Source: JAOABP01 sp964590395 (GTDB lineage: Bacteria; Hydrothermota; Tepidihabitantia; Tepidihabitantales; Tepidihabitantaceae). Taken from it: a DNA stretch of 47,078 nucleotides. Within the stretch, counting starts at the first letter, position 1. Each line of letters starts with the position of its first letter. Made by a program: the position numbers and the translations under genes. Under the pieces are notes generated by a model. It searched no databases. It saw nothing but the letters and a program-made list of their open reading frames with translations, and had not been told where the DNA came from. Shown piece after piece: positions 34,607 through 42,878 of the stretch. The stretch is taken from positions 1-47,078 of the forward strand of contig CAZPVT010000028.1 of the NCBI GenBank assembly GCA_964590395.1, read 5' to 3'.

Positions 34607-34890
34607 TTTTGCTCCTTTTCCATATCAATTGCCTTTGCGGGACAGATGCTGGCACAATTACCGCAACCCTTGCAGTAGTCATAATCAATTCCAACCACCT
34701 TACCGTCTACGACCAGAATTGCACTATCCGGACAGTATATCCAGCACAATAGACACTGCCGGCATTTCTCTTTATTCCACACCGGACGCATACTCCGCCA
34801 GGCACCGGTTTTATTCTCCTTAACCGCATCCATATCGTCAATTATCGCTCCGCATGGCAACTCCTGCCAGCCTTTCAATTTCTTAGCCAT
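34603..34890 (-). CDS. porD: 2-oxoacid:ferredoxin oxidoreductase, delta (2x[4Fe-4S] ferredoxin) subunit
   Basis: A 95-residue ferredoxin-like subunit with two [4Fe-4S] motifs, CRQCLLCWIYCPDSAI and CKGCGNCASICPAKAI, passing electrons from the catalytic core to ferredoxin. ATG 34890 follows AAAGGAGGG by 3 nt; a longer frame from 35007 would overlap porC and adds no ferredoxin sequence. Preceded by porC by 10 nt and overlapping porA. Confidence 0.92.
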   Translation of the reverse strand: MAKKLKGWQELPCGAIIDDMDAVKENKTGAWRSMRPVWNKEKCRQCLLCWIYCPDSAILVVDGKVVGIDYDYCKGCGNCASICPAKAIDMEKEQK

Positions 34891-34900
34891 CGTCCCTCCT

Positions 34901-35479
34901 TTACCCCTTAACCTCTTGATAAGCACGCCGGATACTCTGTAAATTCGCCTCAACCAGTTTCTCCCGGCTCCGGAACTTCGCCGCCAACTTCGACCGGATC
35001 GCCTCAATCATCGGCTCCAGATCCAGCACCCCGCTCACCCTTGCCAGCGCACCTAGCATCGGGGTATTGGGTACATCCCTGCCAACTGTTTCCAGGGCGA
35101 TCGTTGAAGCATCAACTGTGTAAACCCGAATAGTTACCGGCAAACCCAGCCTTTGCCTCACCGCCTCTGGACTCTCCTGAGTATTTATCAAAAGTATCCC
35201 ATCCGGTTTCAATCCCTCAGTGGCATTCGCCACCTCAATCAACGACGGGTCAAGTACCACCACAATATCCGGATTTTTAATTCCAGAATGGCTCCAGATC
35301 GGCTTATCTGAAAGCCGGTTAAATGCGGCAACCGGCGCACCCATTCGTTCTGGACCGTATTCAGGAAAGGACTGAATATACTTACCGGTTTCCAGTGCCG
35401 CTTCGCCAAAAAGCAACGCCGCGGTCTTTGCTCCCTGACCGCCGCGACCGTGCCACCTGATTTCCAAAACTTCCGCCAT
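34901..35479 (-). CDS. porC: 2-oxoacid:ferredoxin oxidoreductase, gamma subunit
   Basis: A 192-residue gamma subunit. Signature RWHGRGGQGAKTAALLFGEAALE is at the N-terminus, followed by SFPEYGPERMGAPVAAFNR. The gamma domain contributes to CoA binding and assembly. First gene of porCDAB; it has a good ribosome-binding site (GGAGGT) and a near-consensus promoter 33 nt upstream. Gene order gamma-delta-alpha-beta is common for the four-subunit form of archaea and anaerobic bacteria. Confidence 0.93.
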   Translation of the reverse strand: MAEVLEIRWHGRGGQGAKTAALLFGEAALETGKYIQSFPEYGPERMGAPVAAFNRLSDKPIWSHSGIKNPDIVVVLDPSLIEVANATEGLKPDGILLINTQESPEAVRQRLGLPVTIRVYTVDASTIALETVGRDVPNTPMLGALARVSGVLDLEPMIEAIRSKLAAKFRSREKLVEANLQSIRRAYQEVKG

Positions 35480-35512
35480 TAGACCTCCATTTTAATCAAA
35501 ATCTGAATGTAA

Positions 35513-35540
35513 ATTATACCTTAGTCGTAACAAGTGTCAA
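35513..35540 (-). promoter_or_regulatory. near-consensus promoter of porCDAB
   Basis: On the minus strand, TTGACA (35540-35535), 16-bp spacer, TATAAT (35518-35513): both hexamers perfect. The leader has a GGAGGT, so unlike several neighbours this mRNA is led. Confidence 0.8.
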
Positions 35541-35626
35541 AAGTAGCCAGTAAATCCAAAAGCTCACCGCAAAGGTTCAAACCGCAGGGCCTATTTCTTC
35601 AACCCTCGGCGGCAAAATGATGACCT

Positions 35627-36502
35627 CTATTTTACCAGGAACTCAAGCGCTACCAGTGCACTTCTCTCTTTGTCTTTAATCTCCAGCATCAGATCAAAAT
35701 CATACCCGGCAAGCGCCTGAATGAACCGCTCAAAATGCTCAGGGTCAATATGCTGGGTATGGGCGCCCGGTCTACCCACTGGTGCCTGAGAACTGTAATC
35801 CACCATCGGCACACCGTCACGCCGGCGCCAGGTTGCTGCGCATCGACTAAACGCGGTCCGCAGGTCATCACCATTGGGATTAACCTCGTGATGGAACGAA
35901 TCAAACAGCACCGGCATACCGGTCTGGGCGCTTATCTCCAGACAGTCTGACACATTGTAAAACCGATCGTCATTCTCAACCACCAGCCGGCCGCGCACCC
36001 TTTCCGGCAGTTGCCGGTAAACCCTAACGAAACGCTCAATACTTTTCTTTTTATCACCATAAAGTCCGCCGGCATGAATCTGGATCTTTGCGCTTCGAGG
36101 CAGACCAAGCAAATCCAGCACCCGGCAGTGATACTCAAGCTCCCGGATTGAATTCTGAACAATCCGCTCCTCCTGCGCATTCAGCAATATAAACTGGTCC
36201 GGATGCATTGAGATCCGCATCCGTGCCTGTTTGATCTGCCTGCCAATTTTCCGAAAAACTGGTGCAAAAACCCTTGCCCAGGGGTAAGAACAGATCGGAT
36301 GTGAAGCGAACGGAATCAAATCTGAACTTATCCGGAAAAAACCGATCCGGTGCAGCCGATTCCACTCAATTGTTTTCTCAAGGCAGGCAAGATTATTTGC
36401 CACTGTCTCCCGCATTCGCTCCCGCGAATAATTACGCAACCGGAAGGTTTTAGTCCCCCGGCACTTTAAGATCAGATTAATACACGGATAACCGATGCGC
36501 AT
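35627..36502 (-). CDS. uvsE: UV damage endonuclease UvdE/UvsE
   Basis: A 291-residue TIM-barrel endonuclease that nicks DNA 5' to UV photoproducts and other lesions. Family features: MRIGYPCINL at the N-terminus, FFRISSDLIPFASHP, ISMHPDQFILLN, IQIHAGGLYGDK, RLVVENDDR and PVLFDSFHHEVNP, carrying the metal-binding His, Glu and Asp residues. Length fits the bacterial/archaeal family. ATG 36502 chosen over the adjacent TTG. It lies 150 nt upstream of porC on the same strand, with no shared operon evidence. Confidence 0.93.
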   Translation of the reverse strand: MRIGYPCINLILKCRGTKTFRLRNYSRERMRETVANNLACLEKTIEWNRLHRIGFFRISSDLIPFASHPICSYPWARVFAPVFRKIGRQIKQARMRISMHPDQFILLNAQEERIVQNSIRELEYHCRVLDLLGLPRSAKIQIHAGGLYGDKKKSIERFVRVYRQLPERVRGRLVVENDDRFYNVSDCLEISAQTGMPVLFDSFHHEVNPNGDDLRTAFSRCAATWRRRDGVPMVDYSSQAPVGRPGAHTQHIDPEHFERFIQALAGYDFDLMLEIKDKERSALVALEFLVK

Positions 36503-36609
36503 CAAGACTACCCCTTTTTCCGTCCCTATAGCCCTTTTTCTTTAGATAGAACACTCAACCTTCGTTAGATGGGATCGCACTTTATCGGATGTCTTAAGCT
36601 CTTTTTAAT

Positions 36610-36816
36610 TTAGGGAGGGTCATATCCTCCCTCAAAAGGACGACGGCATCGCAGGAGACGGTTAACAACCTTCAAGATACCCTTCGTTACACCATATTTT
36701 TGTATAACTTCAACAGCATATTGCGAGCAAGAAGGCTCGTAGATACAAGCACCTCTGAACAAAAAAGAAAAATATTTTTGGTATAAATGTAGTAAGAATA
36801 TCAAAAATCGCTTCAC
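36610..36816 (-). CDS. yidD: membrane protein insertion efficiency factor YidD
   Basis: A 68-residue YidD: IYEPSCSQYAVEVIQKYGVTKG is the family core, with an N-terminal amphipathic helix and two conserved Cys. It assists YidC-dependent insertion of inner-membrane proteins. The GTG start at 36816 is supported by a -10 box 6 nt upstream. It is usually beside rnpA, yidC and rpmH; none is here, so it is displaced from its common context. Confidence 0.95.
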   Translation of the reverse strand: MKRFLIFLLHLYQKYFSFLFRGACIYEPSCSQYAVEVIQKYGVTKGILKVVNRLLRCRRPFEGGYDPP

Positions 36817-36822
36817 ATTGAT

Positions 36823-36852
36823 ATTTAATTTTTAATCCTGCGATGTCGTCAA
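36823..36852 (-). promoter_or_regulatory. promoter of yidD, predicted leaderless
   Basis: On the minus strand, TTGACG (36852-36847), 18-bp spacer, TTAAAT (36828-36823), then 6 nt to GTG 36816. Confidence 0.4.
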
Positions 36853-36865
36853 AACCTCTACGACC

Positions 36866-37039
36866 TTACGCTTTCTTTGTAATCAATCCGCAGTTATTCT
36901 GTTGAGCATCCCACAATTGGCAATTTGGTCCCATGCAAGGTTGTGGCTCCCAGACCGCCACCTCCTTTTGACCGAACAAAGAACCTAAACATCCTGGTGA
37001 TTTTGTTACAGAAATCCAGGAGAATAGACATTTAGCCAT
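36866..37039 (-). CDS. small Cys-containing protein
   Basis: A 57-residue protein with a perfect ribosome-binding site (AAAGGAGGTGAT) 4 nt before ATG 37039. Five Cys: C4, C17 and a C-terminal cluster PCMGPNCQLWDAQQNNCGLI. The C-x(4)-C-x-L-W-x(5-6)-CGL pattern recalls small metal-binding or iron-sulfur-like domains, but I cannot name the family. No signal peptide. It lies between yidD and the zinc-ribbon peptide gene; the strong ribosome-binding site argues for high translation. Confidence 0.6.
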   Translation of the reverse strand: MAKCLFSWISVTKSPGCLGSLFGQKEVAVWEPQPCMGPNCQLWDAQQNNCGLITKKA

Positions 37040-37139
37040 CTTTATCACCTCCTTTCTATCTAACTAAGATTTTTGTCTAAACTTAAATTAAACCTAGTTG
37101 GAAGAAATCCTTTCATCACAATGTCTGCGCCTTATGGAA

Positions 37140-37286
37140 CTATGGTTCCTTAAGATAGCCGCGACCACATATGCATTTCTTCCCTGCGTAACCACAGGAA
37201 CTGCACCACCAACGTCCACACGCACTGCACTGGTAGAAAATCTTCCCGGACTTTTCCGTGCTTCCGCAACCGTTACACTTTACCAT
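37140..37286 (-). CDS. 48-residue zinc-ribbon-like protein
   Basis: A tiny protein with eight Cys in 48 residues, arranged as paired knuckles: CNGCG, CSACG, CSSCG, CICG. It begins at ATG 37286 after AAGGAGGTAAAA. A TTGACA/TATAGT pair (37349-37344, 37329-37324) lies upstream but with only 14 bp between, so the promoter is uncertain. The longer frame from 37457 has no support. It follows the signalling cassette by about 180 nt and continues its zinc-ribbon theme. Confidence 0.6.
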   Translation of the reverse strand: MVKCNGCGSTEKSGKIFYQCSACGRWWCSSCGYAGKKCICGRGYLKEP

Positions 37287-37462
37287 TTTTACCTCCTTGC
37301 TGTTTATAGTCCTGGATCCACACACTATAATATGATTTCTCCCTGTCAAGAGAAGCCTCTGATCCGCTCTCTTCGGATAACTACAATTATCCTTTACAAT
37401 ACAGGCTAACACCCACCTAAAACTCCTCTCCATTTGCAAACCCTCGCCAAAAGTCACCTATT

Positions 37463-38299
37463 TTAAGAGTCCTTTAAATAATCTTCGTAACTTTCCCAGT
37501 GCCCCCCCTTAGATGGATCAGCACATTCACACGGTCCTCCAGGATGAAATGCATTATAGGCATTGCAATGCCAACCTTCAAACCTTTTCCTCCTTTCCTC
37601 CTCCTGCCTTCTCCTTTCCTCCTCCTGCTGCCTTTCTATTTCCTTCTCTGCAACCTTTCCGGCTGATAAAATATTCTGTTTTTGCCTTTCTGAAAACAGT
37701 GGGGAACAAACGCTTTTCTTTTTTTCGCCCCTTTCCACTTTATCAAGATACTCCTTCAATTTTAAAAACTCGCCCTTTCTCTCCTGTTTATCAATCTTTC
37801 CTTCCTGACCAGCCACAAGAAATTTTTGCGCCATAAAATATGCCCTTGCCTCCTGCTTAGAAGAGAATTTCTCTATCTTTTCGTCAGGAAATTTTTTAAC
37901 TCGTTCAATCATCTTCCGGGCAGTTGCGGTCAGGGGTGTGTTACAATATTTACAAAAATCAAAGTAACTTAATTTGCCACAAGTGGAACACACGATACCG
38001 GCTACTGGATTGCCACACTCGGCGCAATATGTTGCCCCCTCTTCCAGATCTGCGCCACAGAATTTACACTTACCCTCTAATAACCACTCACCACAAACTT
38101 CACAAATATCCGCATTGGGAAGCACTTTTGCTCCACACCTTGGACATTTTCTCTCACCAGAAAAATCATAGCCACATTCAGCACAAAACTGGGCATCGGT
38201 TTCATTTATAGAATGGCAGTTGGGACACTCTTTACCTTCTTTTTCCTCTTCTAAAGGGAGATGTTTCTTCGCTTCTTTCCTTTTTTCTAGGTATTCCAT
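37463..38299 (-). CDS. zinc-ribbon/coiled-coil protein, last gene of signalling cassette
   Basis: A 278-residue protein with four consecutive paired CxxC zinc ribbons in residues about 22-125 (CPNC...CAEC, CPRC...CEVC, CKFC...CAEC, CSTC...CKYC). A charged helical middle follows, with a coiled coil (EEERRRQEEERRKR) near 225-240, and a C-terminal motif W-HCNAYNAFHPGGPCECADPS with further Cys/His. Cytoplasmic, no membrane segment. The arrays are of the DZR type used for protein or nucleic acid binding; here probably an adaptor. It follows the small membrane protein by 11 nt. Confidence 0.75.
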   Translation of the reverse strand: MEYLEKRKEAKKHLPLEEEKEGKECPNCHSINETDAQFCAECGYDFSGERKCPRCGAKVLPNADICEVCGEWLLEGKCKFCGADLEEGATYCAECGNPVAGIVCSTCGKLSYFDFCKYCNTPLTATARKMIERVKKFPDEKIEKFSSKQEARAYFMAQKFLVAGQEGKIDKQERKGEFLKLKEYLDKVERGEKKKSVCSPLFSERQKQNILSAGKVAEKEIERQQEEERRRQEEERRKRFEGWHCNAYNAFHPGGPCECADPSKGGHWESYEDYLKDS

Positions 38300-38310
38300 A
38301 ATAACTCTTC

Positions 38311-38619
38311 CTAAAAATATCTTCTTCTAAAAATTTTAACCACAACAGTGTAAAGTATAAAGGCTATAATTAAGACAGCACCCTGGGCTGGATAAGATAT
38401 TGTAAAAAAGGCAACAAAAATGAGAAATGCCAAAATAGCAATAAGATCACGAGTTATACCAAAAAGTGATGTAAACATCATACCGAACAAAAGCGGAAAA
38501 GCAACTGTATCGGGTAAGTGCCAATCCCATATAATTTTAACGATGGTGCCAACCGCCAAGCAATCTCTGGCAATTTCTGACCATCGGCTTTTATCTTCTT
38601 CCTTTTGCCAAAACACCAT
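38311..38619 (-). CDS. small polytopic membrane protein of signalling cassette
   Basis: About 102 residues with three or four hydrophobic segments (LFGMMFTSLFG, AILAFLIFVAFFT, AVLIIAFILYTVVV) and a basic C-terminus (KIFRRRYF). A GGAGG lies upstream; ATG 38619 and GTG 38616 are both possible starts. 11 nt from the next gene and 14 from the phosphatase. No known family. It could anchor or report membrane state to the kinase/phosphatase pair. Confidence 0.7.
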   Translation of the reverse strand: MVFWQKEEDKSRWSEIARDCLAVGTIVKIIWDWHLPDTVAFPLLFGMMFTSLFGITRDLIAILAFLIFVAFFTISYPAQGAVLIIAFILYTVVVKIFRRRYF

Positions 38620-38633
38620 CACCTCCTATCTAT

Positions 38634-39407
38634 TTACCCCTCGATTTGAGATATCTCTTCATTTATCTGAATTAAAACTATCGTAATATTGTCCTTACCG
38701 CCTCCGTTCTTTGCCTCGTCGAGAAGTTTACTAACCGGATTTTCCTTTTCGTTATTCAAAATATCCTCTATCTCGTCATCGGTCAACATATCTGATAATC
38801 CATCACTGCATAATAGTAGCAAATCGCCGTCAAGAATTTTTCCGCCGACCGGTGCAAAATCAACAAAGATTCGCTCACGGCCACCTAAGGAGTTCAAAAT
38901 AACATTTGCTGCCACATTTTTATCACCGGTTGCTTCTCGCAACGAATGGTCTTTAGAGATTTGAATAAGATTACCCCGGCGATAACGGTAAAGCCGGCTG
39001 TCTCCAATATTAAGATAATAAACCTTCCCTTCGTAAAATAATACCCCTATCAATGTTGACCCCATTCCCCTTTTGTTTATATCCTTTATTCCCTCATTTA
39101 TAATTTCCTGGTGAATCTCCTTTACCCAATCTTTTATCTTTTCCGTAATCTGTCCTTCGTCCAAATTTTCTTCCAGAGATGCAAGCTTTCCTGCCATCTT
39201 TTCCAATGCCATTCTACTTGCCACCTCTCCCGCATTATGACCACCCATACCGTCGGCAATAGCAATAAATAACTTCTGATTTTTAGCCAAATCAATTTCT
39301 ATTTTCCGAGAATTATCCCGAAAAATATCGTCGCCGATCACTGCCATATCCTCGTTATTTTCCCGAACACAACCTTTATCACTCATTGCCCAGATTTTAA
39401 GTCTCAT
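38634..39407 (-). CDS. PP2C-type Ser/Thr protein phosphatase
   Basis: A 257-residue PPM phosphatase. Metal-binding motifs are present: the RENNED start with D20, ADGMGGHNAGEVAS (D52), YLNIGDSRLYRYR, LLLCSDGLSDML and GGKDNITIVLI with the last catalytic Asp. It should dephosphorylate Ser/Thr on the kinase and its targets. No membrane segment or extra domain, so cytoplasmic. It is 4 nt after the FHA gene, so it is co-translated with the phospho-reader; the kinase is the first gene of the same unit. Confidence 0.93.
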   Translation of the reverse strand: MRLKIWAMSDKGCVRENNEDMAVIGDDIFRDNSRKIEIDLAKNQKLFIAIADGMGGHNAGEVASRMALEKMAGKLASLEENLDEGQITEKIKDWVKEIHQEIINEGIKDINKRGMGSTLIGVLFYEGKVYYLNIGDSRLYRYRRGNLIQISKDHSLREATGDKNVAANVILNSLGGRERIFVDFAPVGGKILDGDLLLLCSDGLSDMLTDDEIEDILNNEKENPVSKLLDEAKNGGGKDNITIVLIQINEEISQIEG

Positions 39408-39411
39408 TTTT

Positions 39412-39930
39412 TTATATTCTTATGGTTCCGGTTCCGGTTTTACTCATTTGCTCTGGACTTTCCAGTTGTACAAAGAACTCAATATTGGCAATCTGAAGAT
39501 AGGATTTGTCAGCAAGAACCTGAGGCTGGTTCTGGATTAAAGGCACATTATTATATTTAGTGCCATTAGTTGAACCCAAATCGGTAGCAACCCAGCCTTT
39601 CTGGGGGGCAAAACTTATCCGAAGGTGTCTGCCAGAAACCTGGGGATATTTACCAAATATATAGACAAAATCACCCTCAACCCTGCCAATCAAAACATCT
39701 TTATCTATCACAATATCTAACCCAAGTGTTTTATTTATCAGATGTAATTTCCTTTTATCCGAAGAAACCGCAATCCTAACTTTCATCGGTATTAGCGGTG
39801 TTCCGTCGTGGGTGCAGACCTTGCCTTTGCCTGGTTTATTGCACTTTGGGCAGATTAAAATCTCCTGCCCGCACTGGTCACAATATAATGAATCATCATC
39901 AATATTAACCTTGCAATAAGGACAGTTCAT
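39412..39930 (-). CDS. zinc ribbon-FHA domain protein
   Basis: A 172-residue protein. Residues 3-40 carry Cys pairs (CPYC, CDQC, CPKC, then a final Cys) of a zinc-ribbon-like module. Residues about 55-150 are an FHA domain with GR (82-83), SGRH (99-102) and STNGT (120-124), the residues that bind phosphothreonine. It should recognise phosphorylated kinase, AAA ATPase or another cassette protein. The ribosome binds 15 nt after the ankyrin/WG gene. Zinc ribbon-FHA fusion is frequent in bacterial signalling proteins. Confidence 0.9.
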   Translation of the reverse strand: MNCPYCKVNIDDDSLYCDQCGQEILICPKCNKPGKGKVCTHDGTPLIPMKVRIAVSSDKRKLHLINKTLGLDIVIDKDVLIGRVEGDFVYIFGKYPQVSGRHLRISFAPQKGWVATDLGSTNGTKYNNVPLIQNQPQVLADKSYLQIANIEFFVQLESPEQMSKTGTGTIRI

Positions 39931-39945
39931 AATATCATCGCTCGC

Positions 39946-40359
39946 CTAACACGTAGGTTTCCAGATATAGTCTCCACTCTTATCAATATAACCCCATTTG
40001 CCGCCAATCTCTACCGGTGCCAAACCTTCGGAAAAGGACCGAACATAATCAAACTGGGGATTAATAACATTCTCTCCCCTTTTGTTTATATACCCCCACT
40101 TATTGTTAACGGAAACACGAAATAGTGATTCTGCGGGAGCCTCTTCCTCAGGAACTTCATATTCTATTGCCCCATTTGCAATAAGAAAATTTACAATCTC
40201 TGCATGCCCATTCCTCTTTGCCCACATTAAAGCAGTCCAACCATCATTATCTTTTGCATTCACATCCGCACCTTTTTCTAATGCCGCTTTGAGCACCAGC
40301 ATATTACCCTCTTTTGCTGCGTCAATCAATACTTCATTTAAATCTAAATCTATAGCCAA
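39946..40359 (-). CDS. ankyrin-repeat and WG-repeat protein
   Basis: A 137-residue fusion of two repeat types. N-terminal ankyrin repeats (about 7-70: LIDAAKEGNMLVLKAALEKGADVNAKDNDGWTALMWAKRNGH) are followed by a short acidic linker (EVPEEEAPAE) and two WG-type beta repeats (NKWGYINKRGENVINPQFD; GKWGYIDKSGDY). Both are binding repeats with no catalytic motif. No signal peptide. Few ankyrin repeats, so a small adaptor. It is 5 nt after the AAA gene. Confidence 0.85.
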   Translation of the reverse strand: MAIDLDLNEVLIDAAKEGNMLVLKAALEKGADVNAKDNDGWTALMWAKRNGHAEIVNFLIANGAIEYEVPEEEAPAESLFRVSVNNKWGYINKRGENVINPQFDYVRSFSEGLAPVEIGGKWGYIDKSGDYIWKPTC

Positions 40360-40364
40360 CCTCC

Positions 40365-42878
40365 TTATAGGTTTATCGTTTTAAAATCTTCAATTGTAAT
40401 TGTATTCAATATTTCTGGCTTTATCTCTCCCTTAGCCATCATCTCAGCAATTCTATTTGACTGATTCTGCAATACCATTTCAAAGATATTCCGGACTGTT
40501 CTGCCATTTGCAAAATTTTTATCCCGTTTTTTATAAATATCTTCAAATAAATTCGTCAAAAATTCTTCAACTCCTTCTCCAAGAACCATCCCTTTGTTTT
40601 TTGCCATTAATTTAAATATCGCCTTTAACTCTTCTGGTTTGTAGTCCTCAAAATCAATGTATTTGGTAAATCTTGATTTAAGACCGGGATTGGCATTTAA
40701 AAAATCTTCCATTGGTTCTGGATAACCGGTAACAATCACAATAAATTTACCCCGATCATCTTCCATTCGCTTCAGCAATGTATCAATTGCCTCTTTGCCA
40801 TAATCGGCTCCCATACCTTTTGGTGCCAGAGTGTAGGCTTCATCAATAAATAAAATTCCGCCCATCGCACTATCAATAACCCGGTTTGTCCTGGGTGCGG
40901 TCTGACCAACATATTCAGCCACTAACCCTGACCTGTCAACCTCAACAAGATGCCCTTTTGAGAGAAGCCCCATTGCCTTAAAAACATCGGCAAGGATTCT
41001 TGCCACTGTAGTCTTACCTGTTCCCGGGTTTCCACGAAATACAAAGTGTAGATTCAAAATTGTCTCTTTAACGCCAAGAGTAGAACGGGCTTTTTCAACC
41101 TGGAGATAGTTTATTAAACTTTTTACCTCTCTTTTTACCGCCTCCAGTCCAATAAGGGACTCCAATCTCTTAAGCACATCTTCTATACTTATTTCTTTTT
41201 CTACCTTATACTTGGATGGTATGTCTTCCTCTCTGATAATTGACAACTCTTTCTTGTCATAATTACTCATAGAAGAAAGCCGATTGGCTTGCATTTTAAT
41301 ACATTCATCAAACAGATTCCTCACTTCTCTACCGTTGGCAAAATTCTTGTCGCGGCGTTCATACTTCATAATAAATATTCTTTTTAATGTCTCTTCTGCC
41401 TTTGGCTCAATCTCATACCTGTTTGATTTTGCCATCATCTTGAATATCGCCAGTAATTCATCCGGGGTGTAATCATCAAAATGAAAATAAGTGGTATAAC
41501 GGGAACGGAGTCCTGGGTTGGCATTGAGAAAATTCTCCATCTCCTTTGGATAACCGGCAACAATTACAATAAATTTACCCCTATCATCCTCCATCCTTTT
41601 CAATAAAGTATCAATCGCCTCTTTACCAAAAGAATCAATCACATTTTCTGGAGCTAGGGTGTATGCCTCATCAATAAATAAAATCCCTCCCATCGCACTA
41701 TCACAAAGTTTATTCACCTGAGGAGCAGTCTGCCCTACATATTGAGCAACTATCTTACTGCGATCAACTTCAACCAGATGTCCTCTATCTAATAACCCTA
41801 TCGCCTGGAATATCTCACCCAGTTTTCTTGCTACGGTAGTTTTACCAGTCCCAGGATTTCCGGTCATCACAATGTGGATGCCAAGTTTATAAGTCTCACC
41901 TAACTCTTCTGCCCGTTCTTTCTGAATCTTTATCGTATTTATCAAATTTCTAACTTCAGTTTTTATGTTCTCCATACCAACTAAGGAATTGAGTTCTCCA
42001 AGAATTTGCTCAGCGGTCTTTTCTTCCGGAATTTTTTCCTTAATATCTTCTAGTATTATAATTGAGTCATCATTAGACCCGGCTGAAACCCGGATATAAT
42101 AATTTTTCAAAATCTCCTCCGCTTGCTTTATTGCCACTCGGGCATTACTGAATGACTCATCTTTTGTCTTTACAATGTGTCTGAATAATTTCTCTAATTT
42201 CACTTTCGCATCTTCGCTAAGGGTAAAATTATATTTTTTAAACTGGTTCTCGGTAATCTGAAATAATCGTTCCGCATTTAGGTCAGGTAATTCAAATATG
42301 TATTTAAAACGACTTTTGATATTAGGATCTTCATTGAGATATTCATTCAACCCTTTGGGAAGACCAGCAAGAATGACAATCGGGTCATATCCGGACTTCT
42401 CCATTTCACAAAACAGTTTGTCTAAAGGATTTATTTCTCCGGAATAGCCAGCGGGCACTAATTTCTGAACATTGTCAATAAAGAGAATACCACCTTTTGC
42501 TTTCTGATAATTCTGTTCAAAATCCTTGGCAAATTTGGCATAATCAACTGCATCAACCATTACCATATCCTCTTTTGTGGTAATGCCATACTTATAAAAA
42601 ATATGAGCCAATATCTCGCCAATCCGACTTTTCCCGGTTCCGGTATTCCCAATGATAATCGTATGCATATTCACCTTCGGAACCCGCTTACCTGCCTTCC
42701 GTTTTTGCTCCATCGCCCTGGCAACTTCAGTAATCTTTTGAATCTGCTCTTTTATCTCTTCTAAACCAACCAACTCTTCTAACTGAAAAGAAAGGGTAGA
42801 TATTTTGGCACCACAGTATTTACAATATCTGGCAATATCCCGATTATCTCTATTGCATTTCAAACAGGAAATTACCAT
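40365..42878 (-). CDS. triple-AAA (CbxX/CfqX-type) ATPase with N-terminal zinc ribbon
   Basis: An 837-residue protein. A zinc ribbon (C5, C8, C19, C22) is followed by three AAA modules. Walker A: GNTGTGKS (77-84), GNPGTGKT (340-347) and GNPGTGKT (616-623). Walker B: LFIDN (132-136) in the first module, LFIDE (400-404 and 676-680) in the others. The first module therefore lacks the catalytic Glu and probably binds ATP without hydrolysis. Modules 2 and 3 are nearly identical over DTLLKRMEDDRGKFIVIV and KNFANGR and look like a recent duplication. CbxX/CfqX proteins include Rubisco activase and ESX EccA, i.e. remodelling ATPases. It overlaps the membrane protein gene by 7 nt. Confidence 0.92.
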   Translation of the reverse strand: MVISCLKCNRDNRDIARYCKYCGAKISTLSFQLEELVGLEEIKEQIQKITEVARAMEQKRKAGKRVPKVNMHTIIIGNTGTGKSRIGEILAHIFYKYGITTKEDMVMVDAVDYAKFAKDFEQNYQKAKGGILFIDNVQKLVPAGYSGEINPLDKLFCEMEKSGYDPIVILAGLPKGLNEYLNEDPNIKSRFKYIFELPDLNAERLFQITENQFKKYNFTLSEDAKVKLEKLFRHIVKTKDESFSNARVAIKQAEEILKNYYIRVSAGSNDDSIIILEDIKEKIPEEKTAEQILGELNSLVGMENIKTEVRNLINTIKIQKERAEELGETYKLGIHIVMTGNPGTGKTTVARKLGEIFQAIGLLDRGHLVEVDRSKIVAQYVGQTAPQVNKLCDSAMGGILFIDEAYTLAPENVIDSFGKEAIDTLLKRMEDDRGKFIVIVAGYPKEMENFLNANPGLRSRYTTYFHFDDYTPDELLAIFKMMAKSNRYEIEPKAEETLKRIFIMKYERRDKNFANGREVRNLFDECIKMQANRLSSMSNYDKKELSIIREEDIPSKYKVEKEISIEDVLKRLESLIGLEAVKREVKSLINYLQVEKARSTLGVKETILNLHFVFRGNPGTGKTTVARILADVFKAMGLLSKGHLVEVDRSGLVAEYVGQTAPRTNRVIDSAMGGILFIDEAYTLAPKGMGADYGKEAIDTLLKRMEDDRGKFIVIVTGYPEPMEDFLNANPGLKSRFTKYIDFEDYKPEELKAIFKLMAKNKGMVLGEGVEEFLTNLFEDIYKKRDKNFANGRTVRNIFEMVLQNQSNRIAEMMAKGEIKPEILNTITIEDFKTINL

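Noticed and set aside
36598..36640. GGGAGG/CCTCCC hairpin at the end of yidD as terminator
   Set aside because: The stem is in the last codons of yidD and is followed by an A-rich, not T-rich, run on the transcribed strand.
37287..37457. Longer form of the 48-residue zinc-ribbon protein starting at 37457
   Set aside because: The added residues look non-coding, lack a ribosome-binding site and cover promoter-like sequence, whereas ATG 37286 has AAGGAGGT directly upstream.
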